Assembly: GCF_002005405.1 (NCBI RefSeq)
Contig: NZ_CP019728.1
Location: 1,302,001-1,366,000, forward strand
DNA from: Jeotgalibaca dankookensis
GTDB lineage: Bacteria; Bacillota; Bacilli; Lactobacillales; Aerococcaceae
Length of the DNA: 64,000 nucleotides
Reading direction: 5' to 3'
Part shown: positions 1 through 9,801 of the stretch, piece after piece
Layout: the number at the start of each line of letters is the position of its first letter
How positions within the stretch are numbered: position 1 is the first letter of the stretch
Made by a program: the position numbers and the translations under genes
Notes under the pieces: generated by a model
Database searches by the model: none
What the model saw: only the letters and a program-made list of their open reading frames with translations
What the model was told of the DNA's origin: nothing

Positions 1-1
1 T

Positions 2-1486
2 ATTTTTGAATTACAAAATATTAAAACACCGGCACGACTTACTCAGTATTTAGATGAAGACTTATATATGTCTCAAAAAGGAATTCAGGTATTAATTGCA
101 ATCTTAAAAAACTTTTCCGAAGTTATAGATTTATACCAAGTTACGCAAACGCTCCCAATGGCAACAGCAGCGATTCGTCAATCTAAAAATCGAAAGGATA
201 TTGTTCACCAAGTCTGGCAACAAACCGGTATTGAAATACAAATTCTACCGGAAGAAAAAGAGGCTTTTTATGGTAGTTACGCAGTTACTTTATCAACCGA
301 AACGGCCGATGGTATTACAGTTGATATCGGTGGTGGTAGTACGGAAGTCACCTACTATGAAAAAAAAGAAATCATTCACCAACATAGTTTCCCGTTTGGA
401 GTGGTGAGTCTTAAGCAGTTATTTTTTGCGGATAAAAAACATAATAACGAAAAAGCAATTGAAACAATGACCGATTACATCCAAGAACAATTTGAATCTC
501 TACCTTGGTTACGTAAAAAGCGTGTACCGATTACTGCAATAGGGGGTTCGGGGCGTAGTATTGCTAACGTCCACCAACGCCAAATAAATTATCCCTTAGC
601 CGGTGTCCATGGGTACCGTATGTCGCGTAAAGACTTAACACAGACACTGGAACTATTTAAATCTTTATCGATTCCCGAGTTAAGAGATTTAGATGGTTTA
701 AGTCAAGACCGAACCGATATTATTATTCCAGCTAACATTGTATTTCAAACACTCTTTGATTATGTAAAAGCACCGATTTTTATTTTCAGTAATCAAGGTC
801 TTCGTGAGGGAATTATCATGGATTATCTCAATAATAAATCTGACGGTGAAGCTTTTTCTAAAAAAAATACTGCTACACAAAGTATTTATAAACTCGGTCT
901 CAGCTATCAGACACAAAACAAAGTTGCTGACCAACGTGGACATTTAGTTGGTATGTTGTATGAAGAGCTATGTAAAGTTGGTGTCTTTGAAAAAGATGCC
1001 TATGATGGACGTCTCTTACAATATGGAAGCTATTTATACTTCTTAGGTTCTTATGTGGAGAATGGTGCTGTTTCACAACATACTTTCTATATCATTTCTA
1101 ATAGTGAACTCAATGGACTGCCTCATAAAGAAAGAGTAGTCGTTGCTTTACTAGCCGGCTATAAAAATAAATCTCTTTTTGAGCAGTATTTAGAATCCTT
1201 TAAAGGTTGGTTTGATTCAGATTTCACGGATCAACTTCGTGATTTCGGTGGGCTAATCAAGTTTGCAAATGCACTAAATGATTCTCATCTAAACGTCGTT
1301 AAAAACATACAAATTGAAAAGAAAAAAGATGACATTGAGATTCAACTCTTTTATAAAGGGACAATTATTGCTGAAAAGTATCGAGCGCTCCGTCAACAAA
1401 AGCACATTCACCGTCTCATAAAAGGTGATACTCGTATTGTCTTTATCAATTTAGAAACTGGCGAACGAGATCAACTGGAATATTAG
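2..1486 (+). CDS. ppx: Exopolyphosphatase, Ppx/GppA family (5' end outside window)
   Basis: Hydrolyses inorganic polyphosphate from chain ends in the cytoplasm. The frame is open to the left edge from base 2, and the usual N-terminal actin-like phosphate loop lies outside the window, so the ATG at 68 is internal. The ASKHA-fold motif VDIGGGSTE is at about 320-345 and a second glycine-rich loop, AIGGSGRS, at about 535-560. The C-terminal half (from about 900) looks like the HD-like helical domain of long Ppx proteins. The ppk gene follows after about 20-30 bases in the same direction, so synthesis and breakdown of polyphosphate are co-encoded. Family assignment is firm; preference for polyphosphate over (p)ppGpp is inferred from the ppk neighbour. 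Confidence 0.9.
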   Translation: MFELQNIKTPARLTQYLDEDLYMSQKGIQVLIAILKNFSEVIDLYQVTQTLPMATAAIRQSKNRKDIVHQVWQQTGIEIQILPEEKEAFYGSYAVTLSTETADGITVDIGGGSTEVTYYEKKEIIHQHSFPFGVVSLKQLFFADKKHNNEKAIETMTDYIQEQFESLPWLRKKRVPITAIGGSGRSIANVHQRQINYPLAGVHGYRMSRKDLTQTLELFKSLSIPELRDLDGLSQDRTDIIIPANIVFQTLFDYVKAPIFIFSNQGLREGIIMDYLNNKSDGEAFSKKNTATQSIYKLGLSYQTQNKVADQRGHLVGMLYEELCKVGVFEKDAYDGRLLQYGSYLYFLGSYVENGAVSQHTFYIISNSELNGLPHKERVVVALLAGYKNKSLFEQYLESFKGWFDSDFTDQLRDFGGLIKFANALNDSHLNVVKNIQIEKKKDDIEIQLFYKGTIIAEKYRALRQQKHIHRLIKGDTRIVFINLETGERDQLEY

Positions 1487-1515
1487 TTCTCAATGATTAA
1501 AAGGAAGTGGCCACT

Positions 1516-3600
1516 TTGACGATACCCATTAATCAATATGACTTACACGCACCTGAATATTTTTTTAATCGTGAATTGAGTTGGTTAGCTTTTAATCAAC
1601 GGGTCATTTTAGAAGCTAAGGATGAAACCAACCCCTTGTTAGAAAAAGCTCGTTTTCTAGCGATTGGTAGCTCAAACTTGGATGAGTTTTTTATGGTTCG
1701 AGTGGCACGGCTACAGGACCAACTTAAGTTAGCACCCGCGCATAGAGATTTGAATTCCCAATTGACTGCTCACCAACAGTTACAAGCAATTTCAGAAATG
1801 AATCGCGAAAATACGCATCTTCAATATGAGCTGTTTTCTCAACTGAAAAAGGAATTCAGTGACCAGGATATTTTCTTTTCTTCTTTTGATCAGCTCGATC
1901 CCCTAGAAAAAGATGAGGCTACCAATCACTTTAGAAAAAACATTTTACCTTTGCTTGATCCCATTAGGATTGATAACCGCGGCGAATTCCCTAAATTACA
2001 AAATAAAAGGTTATACTTATTTGCCCGTTTAAGAAAGTCACAGGTTGATTCTCTAACAGTTATTCCGCTCTCTGAATCACTAGAACGTTTTTATATATTG
2101 CGTAGTGAAAATAAAATAAAGGTTATTCTAATAGAAGACTTGGTAGAAAGTCTTCTAGGGGAATTATTTAGTAATTTTGAGCTCGTATCGACCTTTCCTT
2201 TCCGAATAACTCGCAACGCAAATTTTGAAATCGATGAAGATGATGGTGATGACTTTTTAGTTGTGATGGAAGAAGCGATTCGACAGCGACAAGATGGCGA
2301 AACCGTACGTTTGGAAGTAAAAGTAGATTTATTAAATAAGGCTCACCAAATTGACTTTGCATTTTTAAAGAATCAATTAGAAGTGAATCAACGCGAATGC
2401 TATATTTTTCATGATACCTTAGATTTAACCTTTTTGTTTGAGCTTATTACTGAGTTACAAGATGGATTCCCGACATTTTTATATTCACCCTTTTCGCCTA
2501 TTATCCCAAGGGAACTACGTGACCATTCTTTGTTTACAGGAATTAAAAAAGGAGATGTTTTTCTTCACCATCCCTATGATTCCTTTCAACCTGTTATTGA
2601 TTTCATCGATGAAGCAGCAAATAATCCACAGACTTATGCCATTAAACAGACCCTTTACCGTCTCTCTGAAGCTTCCCCTATTATTGCTTCTTTAAAACAA
2701 GCAGCAGAAAATGGGATTGCGGTCACCGTTTTGGTGGAATTGAAAGCACGTTTTGATGAAAAAAATAATATTCACTGGGCAAAAGAATTAGAAGATTCCG
2801 GGGCAAGTGTTCTTTATGGGGTTACCGGGTTGAAAACACACAGCAAAATTTCTCTAGTTATCAAAAACGAGGGGCACCATCGTGTTTGCTATGCACACAT
2901 TGGAACCGGTAATTACAATGACCACACGGCAAGGGGCTATGAAGATATGGGTATTTTTACTAATCATCCTGAATTAGTTGAAGATGCTCACACCTTTTTT
3001 AACTATTTAATTGAACAAGCGAATAGACCGACTTACAGACAGTTATCAGTTTCTCCTTACGATATTCGCTCGTCTTTAATCCACTACATTGATCGCGAAA
3101 TTGCCTTACACCAACAATACGGAAACGGTCGGATGATTGCCAAAATGAATTCCCTTACCGATAAAACACTGATTATTAAGCTCTATGAGGCCAGCCAAGG
3201 TGGGGTACAGGTTGATTTGATTATTAGAGGTATTTGTTGTTTACGGCCGGGAATCCCAGGTGTGAGTGATAATATTCGTGTTACAAGTGTCATAGGACGC
3301 TATTTGGAACACAGTCGGATTTATTATTTTCACCATAACGGTAAGGATAACCTTTTCTTATCATCGGCAGATATGATGACACGAAATATGATTAATCGTG
3401 TTGAAATTGCTTTTCCAATTTTAGATGCTACCATAAAACAAGAAATTCAAACGATCCTCTCCGTATATCTTGCTGATAATCAAAAAGCTTGGAGTCTAAC
3501 TAAAAATGGTGATTACTTGCCTATTAAAAATCAAGAAAAGCCCTTATCAGCACAAAATTATTTTATTAAAAAAGCTTTAGATGAAGAAAAGAAAAAATAA
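1516..3600 (+). CDS. ppk: Polyphosphate kinase 1
   Basis: Transfers the gamma phosphate of ATP to polyphosphate through a phosphohistidine intermediate. The N-terminal domain starts with the typical FFNRELSWLAFN. The PLD-like catalytic half has the RFDEKNNIHWA stretch, LKTHSK, and the phospho-acceptor His in HIGTGNYN near 2895; a second conserved His lies in YYFHHNGK. Length (about 694 residues) is normal. Start choice: an AAGGA site at 1501-1505 sits almost on top of an in-frame GTG at 1507 but is correctly spaced from the TTG at 1516, so I prefer the TTG. It forms an operon with ppx and ends at a hairpin shared with the convergent brnQ. Confidence 0.95.
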   Translation: MTIPINQYDLHAPEYFFNRELSWLAFNQRVILEAKDETNPLLEKARFLAIGSSNLDEFFMVRVARLQDQLKLAPAHRDLNSQLTAHQQLQAISEMNRENTHLQYELFSQLKKEFSDQDIFFSSFDQLDPLEKDEATNHFRKNILPLLDPIRIDNRGEFPKLQNKRLYLFARLRKSQVDSLTVIPLSESLERFYILRSENKIKVILIEDLVESLLGELFSNFELVSTFPFRITRNANFEIDEDDGDDFLVVMEEAIRQRQDGETVRLEVKVDLLNKAHQIDFAFLKNQLEVNQRECYIFHDTLDLTFLFELITELQDGFPTFLYSPFSPIIPRELRDHSLFTGIKKGDVFLHHPYDSFQPVIDFIDEAANNPQTYAIKQTLYRLSEASPIIASLKQAAENGIAVTVLVELKARFDEKNNIHWAKELEDSGASVLYGVTGLKTHSKISLVIKNEGHHRVCYAHIGTGNYNDHTARGYEDMGIFTNHPELVEDAHTFFNYLIEQANRPTYRQLSVSPYDIRSSLIHYIDREIALHQQYGNGRMIAKMNSLTDKTLIIKLYEASQGGVQVDLIIRGICCLRPGIPGVSDNIRVTSVIGRYLEHSRIYYFHHNGKDNLFLSSADMMTRNMINRVEIAFPILDATIKQEIQTILSVYLADNQKAWSLTKNGDYLPIKNQEKPLSAQNYFIKKALDEEKKK

Positions 3601-3627
3601 AAAGTTGGCTTTCGCCAACTTTTTTTA
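3598..3627. terminator. Bidirectional rho-independent terminator between ppk and brnQ
   Basis: A perfect 9-bp stem (AAAGTTGGC/GCCAACTTT) with a TTTC loop is flanked by an A run and a T run. It serves the two convergent genes. Confidence 0.9.
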
Positions 3628-4965
3628 TTATTTCTTTTTAGATAGTATCCATCCAATTACTAAACCAATTAGAGCTGGAATGACCCAACTCATTCCAATT
3701 TCAAAAAACGGAATTGTTTCTGTCGCCCACAAGGAGACTTTATCTAACTGTAGTGTTTCCTTAAACCCTGTCGGGAGATTATGAATAAAATCAAGAAGCG
3801 CAAACGGGAGTGTAAATACCGTTGTCATTTGATAAACAATCGCTTTATCTTTAAACAAAGGACTCATAATTGCTACTAGAATTAAGGTAATTGCTAAAGG
3901 ATACAAAAACATCAAAACAGGAATCGATAGCGAAATAATTTGAGATAAGCCTAAGTTTGCAATCCCAAAAGATATTCCAGTAAAGATATAAACAAAGTGG
4001 TTATAAGTCAGTTTATTTGGGAAAAGTGTTACAAACATTTCGCTGATAGCTGTAATCAGCCCTACAGCTGTTTTGAAGCAAGCTGCAGTAATAATAATTG
4101 CGAGCACAATCGCTCCGAAGTTTCCGAAGTAATGATTTGATACAACTGCTAAAGCGACGCCACCGTTAGGACTAACTTCAAAAATAGCTTGGCTGGTTGC
4201 TCCGATATAAACGAGACTCGCATAGATAACTGCCATCAAACTGGTGCTAAATAGTCCAGCTATCATGGTATCTTTTGCAATCTGTTTGGGATCAGTTACG
4301 CCTAAAGTCTTAATGGTACTGATTATAATAATCCCAAATGCTAAGGCTGCCAAAGCATCCATCGTATTATAACCTTCTAAAAAACCACGAAATAAAGCGC
4401 CCTCTTGGTAAATTTCTTGTACCGGAATGTCATTGACACGCCCCATTGGATTTACGAGTACAAACACAATTAAAAATGCAATTGACACTAGAAAAATAGG
4501 GTTCAAAACCTTACCAATCCATGTCAAAATTTCTGTTGGCCGTAAAGAAAACCAAAGCGAAGCCCCAAAAAACAAAGCTGAGAAAATAAGTAGGACGATT
4601 TGTAAACTTCCTGGACTCAGATAAGGTGCAAAACCTGCTTCAAAAGAAACCGTTGCGGTTCTTGGAATTGCAAAAAAGGGACCGATTGTTAGATATAAAG
4701 CAATGGTATAAAATACCCCATAACTTGGACTAATTTTACTTGATAGCTCGTATAAACTTTCTTTGCGTGAAACCCCCATCGCGATGATACCTAAAAAAGG
4801 CAGTCCAACGGCTGTAATTAAAAGGCCAAAGGTAGCAGAAACCATATTCGCACCTGCTAATTGTCCCATTTGGATTGGGAAAATTAAATTACCAGCCCCA
4901 AAAAATAAACCAAATAACATCGAGCCAATAAATATGTATTCCTTCAAAGTCAATTTTTTCCCCAT
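3628..4965 (-). CDS. brnQ: Branched-chain amino acid:cation symporter, BrnQ/LIVCS family
   Basis: Membrane uptake of Leu, Ile and Val driven by a cation gradient. The roughly 445-residue protein has about 12 hydrophobic helices and the family's N-terminal signature GAGNLIFPIQMGQLAG about 25 residues in. A longer open frame extends upstream to 5100, but the ATG at 4965 is preceded by a well-spaced GGGAGA site and gives the usual family N-terminus (MGKKLTLKEYIF), so I set the start there. It is divergent from the unknown gene at 5072, with about 106 bases between them for both promoters. Confidence 0.93.
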   Translation of the reverse strand: MGKKLTLKEYIFIGSMLFGLFFGAGNLIFPIQMGQLAGANMVSATFGLLITAVGLPFLGIIAMGVSRKESLYELSSKISPSYGVFYTIALYLTIGPFFAIPRTATVSFEAGFAPYLSPGSLQIVLLIFSALFFGASLWFSLRPTEILTWIGKVLNPIFLVSIAFLIVFVLVNPMGRVNDIPVQEIYQEGALFRGFLEGYNTMDALAALAFGIIIISTIKTLGVTDPKQIAKDTMIAGLFSTSLMAVIYASLVYIGATSQAIFEVSPNGGVALAVVSNHYFGNFGAIVLAIIITAACFKTAVGLITAISEMFVTLFPNKLTYNHFVYIFTGISFGIANLGLSQIISLSIPVLMFLYPLAITLILVAIMSPLFKDKAIVYQMTTVFTLPFALLDFIHNLPTGFKETLQLDKVSLWATETIPFFEIGMSWVIPALIGLVIGWILSKKK

Positions 4966-5071
4966 AATAATCTCCCATCTTTTTGATTTTCCTATTCTAA
5001 CATGATTCACTCCTTCTATCCATATGATATAATGATATTGTTGAACAGATTCCGTCAAAAGGAGGGATAAA

Positions 5072-6052
5072 ATGGACCAAAAGGACATTCTGCTAACCAA
5101 TATTACGATAAAAGGTCATTTTCATGACATTTATATGTATAGTCGTTTCTTATATCTATGGAAAAATAAACATGAAGTCCGTATTTATCATTGGGGAAAA
5201 TTGATGAAAGAATGGGCGATTGAAGATTTGCCTATTTACCAAGATCGTCTTCATAATCAAATTTTAAAACAGACAGAAAATAGTTTAAAACCGTTTCTCT
5301 TTAAAACGATTACCTTTGAAAAAGCTGTTTATGACAGTTTGATTTATCGTCATCGTCTCTATTACCTAAATGAAAATGGTTTTTACTATTTAGAACCAGA
5401 AAAAGCCACCCCCACTGAGATCCTCTTAACGAAAGGAAATTTCCGCACGATAAAACTTAATCGCAGTAATCGAATGATTTTAGTTTCCGATGAACGAGGT
5501 GTTTTTGAATGGTATGATAACAAACTGATACAGTGGGATTCCATCCCAACCTATAAAATGGTTTGGAACGATGAGAATATTCTGCAATTAGATGAACATA
5601 ATCGTCCTATCCAGTTACTACAGTTTGAGATCCACCAGAAAATTCCTTATTTAATGAAGCGCATTCCTGCTCATGACCTATCTAAAATGGATTTATACTA
5701 TGAAACTTCTCTCGAAATTGATAAATCTGAAGAAGAGGATTATCGGATTAGTCTGTTTGAGTTTTTACCGGAGACTGAATCTTTATCTTCAAAGAAAATT
5801 GGTGAACAAGTCAAACTGGCTTTAAAACCTCATAAAAAACTATCTGGAATGGTCTTAGATAACCATAGTCTTTACCTTTCTCAACAAAAATCTAAATTGA
5901 GTCTCGAACTAAAGGGTGATTTATTCCTGTCAATCGCGAACGATGAATATCATACTTTCCGTATCTATCAAAAGTCTCATCACTATCAAAATCAGCTTCA
6001 TCTTCTTTCCGATCAACAGCTAACGATTCTAATTTTTAACCAATTGCTCTAG
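5072..6052 (+). CDS. Protein of unknown function, 326 residues
   Basis: I do not recognise this protein. It begins at an ATG with a GGAGGG site 8-9 bases upstream and a TATGATATAAT-type -10 region near 5025-5035. It has no signal peptide or membrane segment and is rich in Tyr, Leu, His and Lys. Short alternating hydrophobic strands, with repeated aromatic turns such as LYYLNENGFYYLEPEK and DERGVFEWYDNKLIQW, suggest an all-beta, possibly propeller-like, cytoplasmic fold. This is an impression from the residue pattern only. It stands alone between brnQ (divergent) and the ABC-F gene, which follows 74 bases later. Confidence 0.75.
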   Translation: MDQKDILLTNITIKGHFHDIYMYSRFLYLWKNKHEVRIYHWGKLMKEWAIEDLPIYQDRLHNQILKQTENSLKPFLFKTITFEKAVYDSLIYRHRLYYLNENGFYYLEPEKATPTEILLTKGNFRTIKLNRSNRMILVSDERGVFEWYDNKLIQWDSIPTYKMVWNDENILQLDEHNRPIQLLQFEIHQKIPYLMKRIPAHDLSKMDLYYETSLEIDKSEEEDYRISLFEFLPETESLSSKKIGEQVKLALKPHKKLSGMVLDNHSLYLSQQKSKLSLELKGDLFLSIANDEYHTFRIYQKSHHYQNQLHLLSDQQLTILIFNQLL

Positions 6053-6126
6053 AACTTGGCAGTAAAGCTGTTATTTTAATTGGATTATGTTAGAATATGA
6101 AAGGACAAAATTAAACGAATTGAGGA

Positions 6127-7761
6127 ATGCCAAAAATGATTACCGTATCAAATGTCAGTTTACAATTTTCTGATCGTAAACTTTTTGACAATGTAAATAT
6201 TAAATTCACACCGGGCAACTGTTATGGCGTAATCGGCGCAAACGGAGCCGGTAAGTCAACCTTTCTAAAGATTCTATCAGGTGAAATTCAACCTACAACA
6301 GGTGACGTAATCATGAACCCTGATGAGCGTCTTTCAGTACTAAACCAAAACCAATATGGGTTTGAAGAACATACTGTTCTAGAAACGGTCTTAATGGGTA
6401 ACAAACGTTTATATGAAGTGCGTAAAGAAAAAGACGCTATTTATATGAAAGAAGATTTCACTGATGCTGATGGAATTCGTGCGGGGGAATTAGAGGGTGA
6501 ATTCGCTGAACTAAACGGTTGGGAAGCTGAAGCAGATGCTGCTAGCTTGCTACAAGGTTTAGGAATTTCAGAAGAGTTCCTTGATAAGAAAATGAGCGAA
6601 TTAATTGGTGCGCAAAAGATTAAAGTTCTTCTAGCACAAGCTTTGTTTGGTCAGCCAGACGTCCTCTTGCTAGATGAGCCGACGAACGGTTTAGACAAGC
6701 AGTCTATTGAATGGTTATCTGAATTCTTAATCAACTTCCCTAATACCGTTATCGTTGTATCCCATGACCGTCATTTCTTGAATACAGTTTGTACACATAT
6801 GGCCGACGTCGACTTTGAAAAAATTCAACTGTACGTGGGGAACTATGATTTCTGGTTACAATCTAGTCAACTCGCTGCCAAATTAGCAGCCGACCAAAAC
6901 GCTAAAAAAGAAGATAAAATCAAAGAACTTCAAGATTTTATCGCGCGCTTTAGTGCCAATGCCTCTAAATCAAAACAAGCAACTTCTCGTAAGAAAACAT
7001 TAGATAAAATTACCTTAGATGATATCCAACCATCCTTACGTAAATATCCTTTTGTTGGTTTTTCCCCAGAGCGTGAGATTGGAAACGATGTATTGATTGT
7101 TGAAAACCTTTCTAAATCAATCGACGGTGTTAAGGTATTGGATAACATTAGCTTTGCAGTTAATCGTACGGACAAAGTTGCCTTTACAAGCCGCCGTGAT
7201 ATTGCAACAACTACTCTATTTAGAATTTTAATGGGTGAAATGGAAGCTGATTCTGGTTCTTTCAAATGGGGCGTCACAACGTCACGTAGTTATTTACCAA
7301 AAGACCATTCTTCTGAATTTCCTAATCCTGATGTTGATATTCTTGAATGGTTACGACAATTTGCTGGTAAAGATGAAGACGACAATACCTTCTTACGTAG
7401 CTTCTTAGGCCGCATGCTCTTTACTGGTGACGATGTTATGAAAAAAGTCTCAGTCTTATCTGGTGGTGAGAAAGTTCGGATTATTTTATCGAAAATGATG
7501 CTTTCTAAAGCGAACGTTTTAATTTTAGATGACCCAACCAACCACTTGGACTTAGAATCTATTACGGCATTAAACGATGGAATGATTGCTTTCAAAGGTG
7601 CCTTGCTCTTTGCATCGCATGACTATGAGTTTATCAATACGACTGCAAACCGAATTATTGAAGTAAGTGCAAATGGTATGGTTGACCGTTTAGATACTAC
7701 CTATGAAGATTTCTTGAACAATAAAGACGTGCAAACTCGCGTTGACTCACTTTACAAATAA
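6127..7761 (+). CDS. ABC-F family ATPase, YkpA/YbiT-like
   Basis: A soluble protein with two ATPase domains and no membrane part; ABC-F proteins of this type act on ribosomes during translation. Domain 1 has Walker A GANGAGKS (residues about 37-44) and Walker B VLLLDEPT, but its signature reads ELIGAQK instead of LSGGQ. The inter-domain linker (about 240-310) carries the family marker ASKSKQATSRKK. Domain 2 has a poor Walker A (TSRRDIATTTLF), a good signature LSGGEK and a Walker B ending in LILDDPT, with Asp where the catalytic Glu normally sits. Eroded P-loop 2 is, from memory, common in the YkpA branch. No antibiotic-resistance context is visible. It is monocistronic with its own terminator. 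Confidence 0.9.
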   Translation: MPKMITVSNVSLQFSDRKLFDNVNIKFTPGNCYGVIGANGAGKSTFLKILSGEIQPTTGDVIMNPDERLSVLNQNQYGFEEHTVLETVLMGNKRLYEVRKEKDAIYMKEDFTDADGIRAGELEGEFAELNGWEAEADAASLLQGLGISEEFLDKKMSELIGAQKIKVLLAQALFGQPDVLLLDEPTNGLDKQSIEWLSEFLINFPNTVIVVSHDRHFLNTVCTHMADVDFEKIQLYVGNYDFWLQSSQLAAKLAADQNAKKEDKIKELQDFIARFSANASKSKQATSRKKTLDKITLDDIQPSLRKYPFVGFSPEREIGNDVLIVENLSKSIDGVKVLDNISFAVNRTDKVAFTSRRDIATTTLFRILMGEMEADSGSFKWGVTTSRSYLPKDHSSEFPNPDVDILEWLRQFAGKDEDDNTFLRSFLGRMLFTGDDVMKKVSVLSGGEKVRIILSKMMLSKANVLILDDPTNHLDLESITALNDGMIAFKGALLFASHDYEFINTTANRIIEVSANGMVDRLDTTYEDFLNNKDVQTRVDSLYK

Positions 7762-7766
7762 TCTAA

Positions 7767-7810
7767 CGTATCAAAAAAGTCTGGAGTAAAATCCAGACTT
7801 TTTTGATACG
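7767..7810. terminator. Bidirectional terminator, ABC-F gene / thioesterase
   Basis: A long perfect inverted repeat (CGTATCAAAAAAGTCTGGA and its complement) has a short GTAAAA loop and lies between convergent genes. The stem carries its own A and T runs, so it should work in both directions. Confidence 0.9.
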
Positions 7811-8563
7811 TTAATTTCTTTTTACCCACGTTATATTAGCGCGGCATGCAATCGCGTGATCATTTTCAATATGGTGGACAGTCATGACTTTGTCTTTTTC
7901 TACTTCTTCTACCGAAACGAAACTATTAATAATATTTCCAAAATTCACTTCTTTTTCATATTTAATATTAACAGAACCGACTGTATAATTTTTTAAAATT
8001 TCAAGATCAATTGAATTGATCATCCAGTCAAAGTACTTGGCATTATTAACATGATTATTACCATCAATATCTAAATAGCGTACGCGAAAAGGTAGCTCGG
8101 AAGCAGTTTCTAGATTAACAGCTTGAATTTTTGGTGCTCGAATCATCGTCCGTATCTTTTCAGCTTGATAAGGGGCGACTAATTCTTCTTGGATTTGAGT
8201 TAGTTTGCGTGTTTTAATATCCATCATAGCAAATGTTGTTAGAACTTCTACTAATATATTATCGGCTTCATCAAATGCACGAAATTTCCGGTAGGTAAAG
8301 AAGCGGTTGTAGCTAATAGCTTCTGTTTCAATCGTAATCGTTTCACGACTCTTTGGCATTTGAGTAATTTGCATATCGTATTGAATAATAATCCACGATA
8401 AACCGCGTTCACTCATTTGTTCATTTGTATTTCCCAAATGGCGACTCTGTAGACCAGATGTTTCGACCATAATATTGATTAAAGCTGGTAAAGTCATTTC
8501 TTTTTTGACATCGCACTCAAATGTATGCACAATGTGTTTTCTTCTAAATTTTAAACCACTCAT
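7811..8563 (-). CDS. Acyl-ACP thioesterase (FatA/FatB-type double hotdog)
   Basis: Releases fatty acids from acyl carrier protein. The 250-residue protein has two hotdog repeats. The second contains the catalytic segment DIDGNNHVNNAKYFDW, matching the plant and bacterial thioesterase motif in which Asn and His act in catalysis. The first repeat starts with RKHIVHTFECDV. The start is set at 8563 because a GGCGGGGG site lies just upstream; the ATG seven codons earlier overlaps that site. It is convergent with the ABC-F gene and divergent from sbcD. Bacterial homologues usually tune membrane lipid composition; substrate chain length cannot be read here. Confidence 0.88.
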   Translation of the reverse strand: MSGLKFRRKHIVHTFECDVKKEMTLPALINIMVETSGLQSRHLGNTNEQMSERGLSWIIIQYDMQITQMPKSRETITIETEAISYNRFFTYRKFRAFDEADNILVEVLTTFAMMDIKTRKLTQIQEELVAPYQAEKIRTMIRAPKIQAVNLETASELPFRVRYLDIDGNNHVNNAKYFDWMINSIDLEILKNYTVGSVNIKYEKEVNFGNIINSFVSVEEVEKDKVMTVHHIENDHAIACRANITWVKRN

Positions 8564-8658
8564 TTTATTCCCCCGCCTCTTCATTCACCTTATAGTTTGT
8601 TATAATAAGTAACAATAGTAATCAGTACATTTAATTCTACCATAAAGGAGTGATTTTT

Positions 8659-9801
8659 TTGCGAATTTTACATACAGCGGACTGGCATCTTGGAAAGGTT
8701 GTCAATGACTTCTCCATGCTAGAAGAACAGCGCAATCTCTTGTACCAGATAATTGAGACCATTCAAACCCTAGACTTAGATGCAGTGATTATAGCGGGTG
8801 ATCTATACGACCGTGCCTTACCACCTAAAGAAGCCGTTTCTTTAGCTGATGAAATTTTAACTTATTTAAGCGATACATTAAAAATTCCTATTTTACTGAT
8901 TGCAGGTAACCACGATAGTAATGAGCGGCTCGAATACGGAGCGCGCCTATTTACCCAAAATAATCTTTTTATTGCCGGTACTTTAAAAGAAGAAACGCAA
9001 AAAGTAAGAATAAATGGAGTAAATTTTTATTTACTACCTTTTGCTGATCCCGCCTACGTACGCGAAATGACTCAAAACAAAGATATTCGCTCTATGGAAG
9101 ATGTTGCACGCTACCAAATTGCGGCAATAAATAAAGATTTGAATCCTACGGAGGTAAATGTATTAATTGCACACGGCTATGTCATTAATGGAACGGCTGA
9201 TTCTGTGGAAGCTTCCGACTCTGAGCGACCCTTGACTATTGGGACAGCAGAATACATCCCGGTATCATTGCTGGAAGATTTTGATTACGTAGCTCTAGGG
9301 CATTTACATAAGCCCCAAAAAGTAAAAGAAAGTCATATCCGTTATAGTGGTTCCTTATTGAAATATTCAAAGTCAGAAGTCAGCCATAAAAAGCAGATAA
9401 CCCTTGTAGAATTAGAAAAAGGTAACTGTACCGTCACACCCCTCAATCTCCAACCACAGCACGATATGGTTGTCAGGCGTGGTTACTTTAAAGAACTTCT
9501 ACAGGAAAGTTCGCAAAATTACATCTTTTTTGAGTTACTCGATGATACGGTTATTTTTGATCCCATGAACCAACTTCGGAAAAAATTTCCACGGGCAATG
9601 GGCTTAGAATACATCAACCGTAAACAACTAAGTCAAACAGGGATTCAGGTTACACAAAAAGATTTAAAAGTAAAAAGTTTTCCTGATTTATTCTGTGATT
9701 TCTATGAAGAGCATACTGGTAAACAATTAACTGCATCTGATCAAGCATTTATTTCAAATGAGTTTTCATTTGCTGAAAGGAGTATTCATGAGACCAATTA
9801 A
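8659..9801 (+). CDS. sbcD: SbcD, nuclease subunit of the SbcCD (Mre11-Rad50-like) complex
   Basis: Metal-dependent DNA exo/endonuclease that works with SbcC on hairpins and blocked DNA ends. The calcineurin-like metal motifs appear in order: DWHLG near the N-terminus, GDLYDR, GNHDS, AHGYV and GHLHKPQ. The start is probably the TTG at 8659: the AAAGGAG site (8644-8650) overlaps an in-frame GTG at 8650 but lies 8 bases from the TTG, which gives the usual MRILHTADWHLGK start. The stop overlaps the sbcC start by 14 bases, so the two are translationally coupled. Confidence 0.95.
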   Translation: MRILHTADWHLGKVVNDFSMLEEQRNLLYQIIETIQTLDLDAVIIAGDLYDRALPPKEAVSLADEILTYLSDTLKIPILLIAGNHDSNERLEYGARLFTQNNLFIAGTLKEETQKVRINGVNFYLLPFADPAYVREMTQNKDIRSMEDVARYQIAAINKDLNPTEVNVLIAHGYVINGTADSVEASDSERPLTIGTAEYIPVSLLEDFDYVALGHLHKPQKVKESHIRYSGSLLKYSKSEVSHKKQITLVELEKGNCTVTPLNLQPQHDMVVRRGYFKELLQESSQNYIFFELLDDTVIFDPMNQLRKKFPRAMGLEYINRKQLSQTGIQVTQKDLKVKSFPDLFCDFYEEHTGKQLTASDQAFISNEFSFAERSIHETN

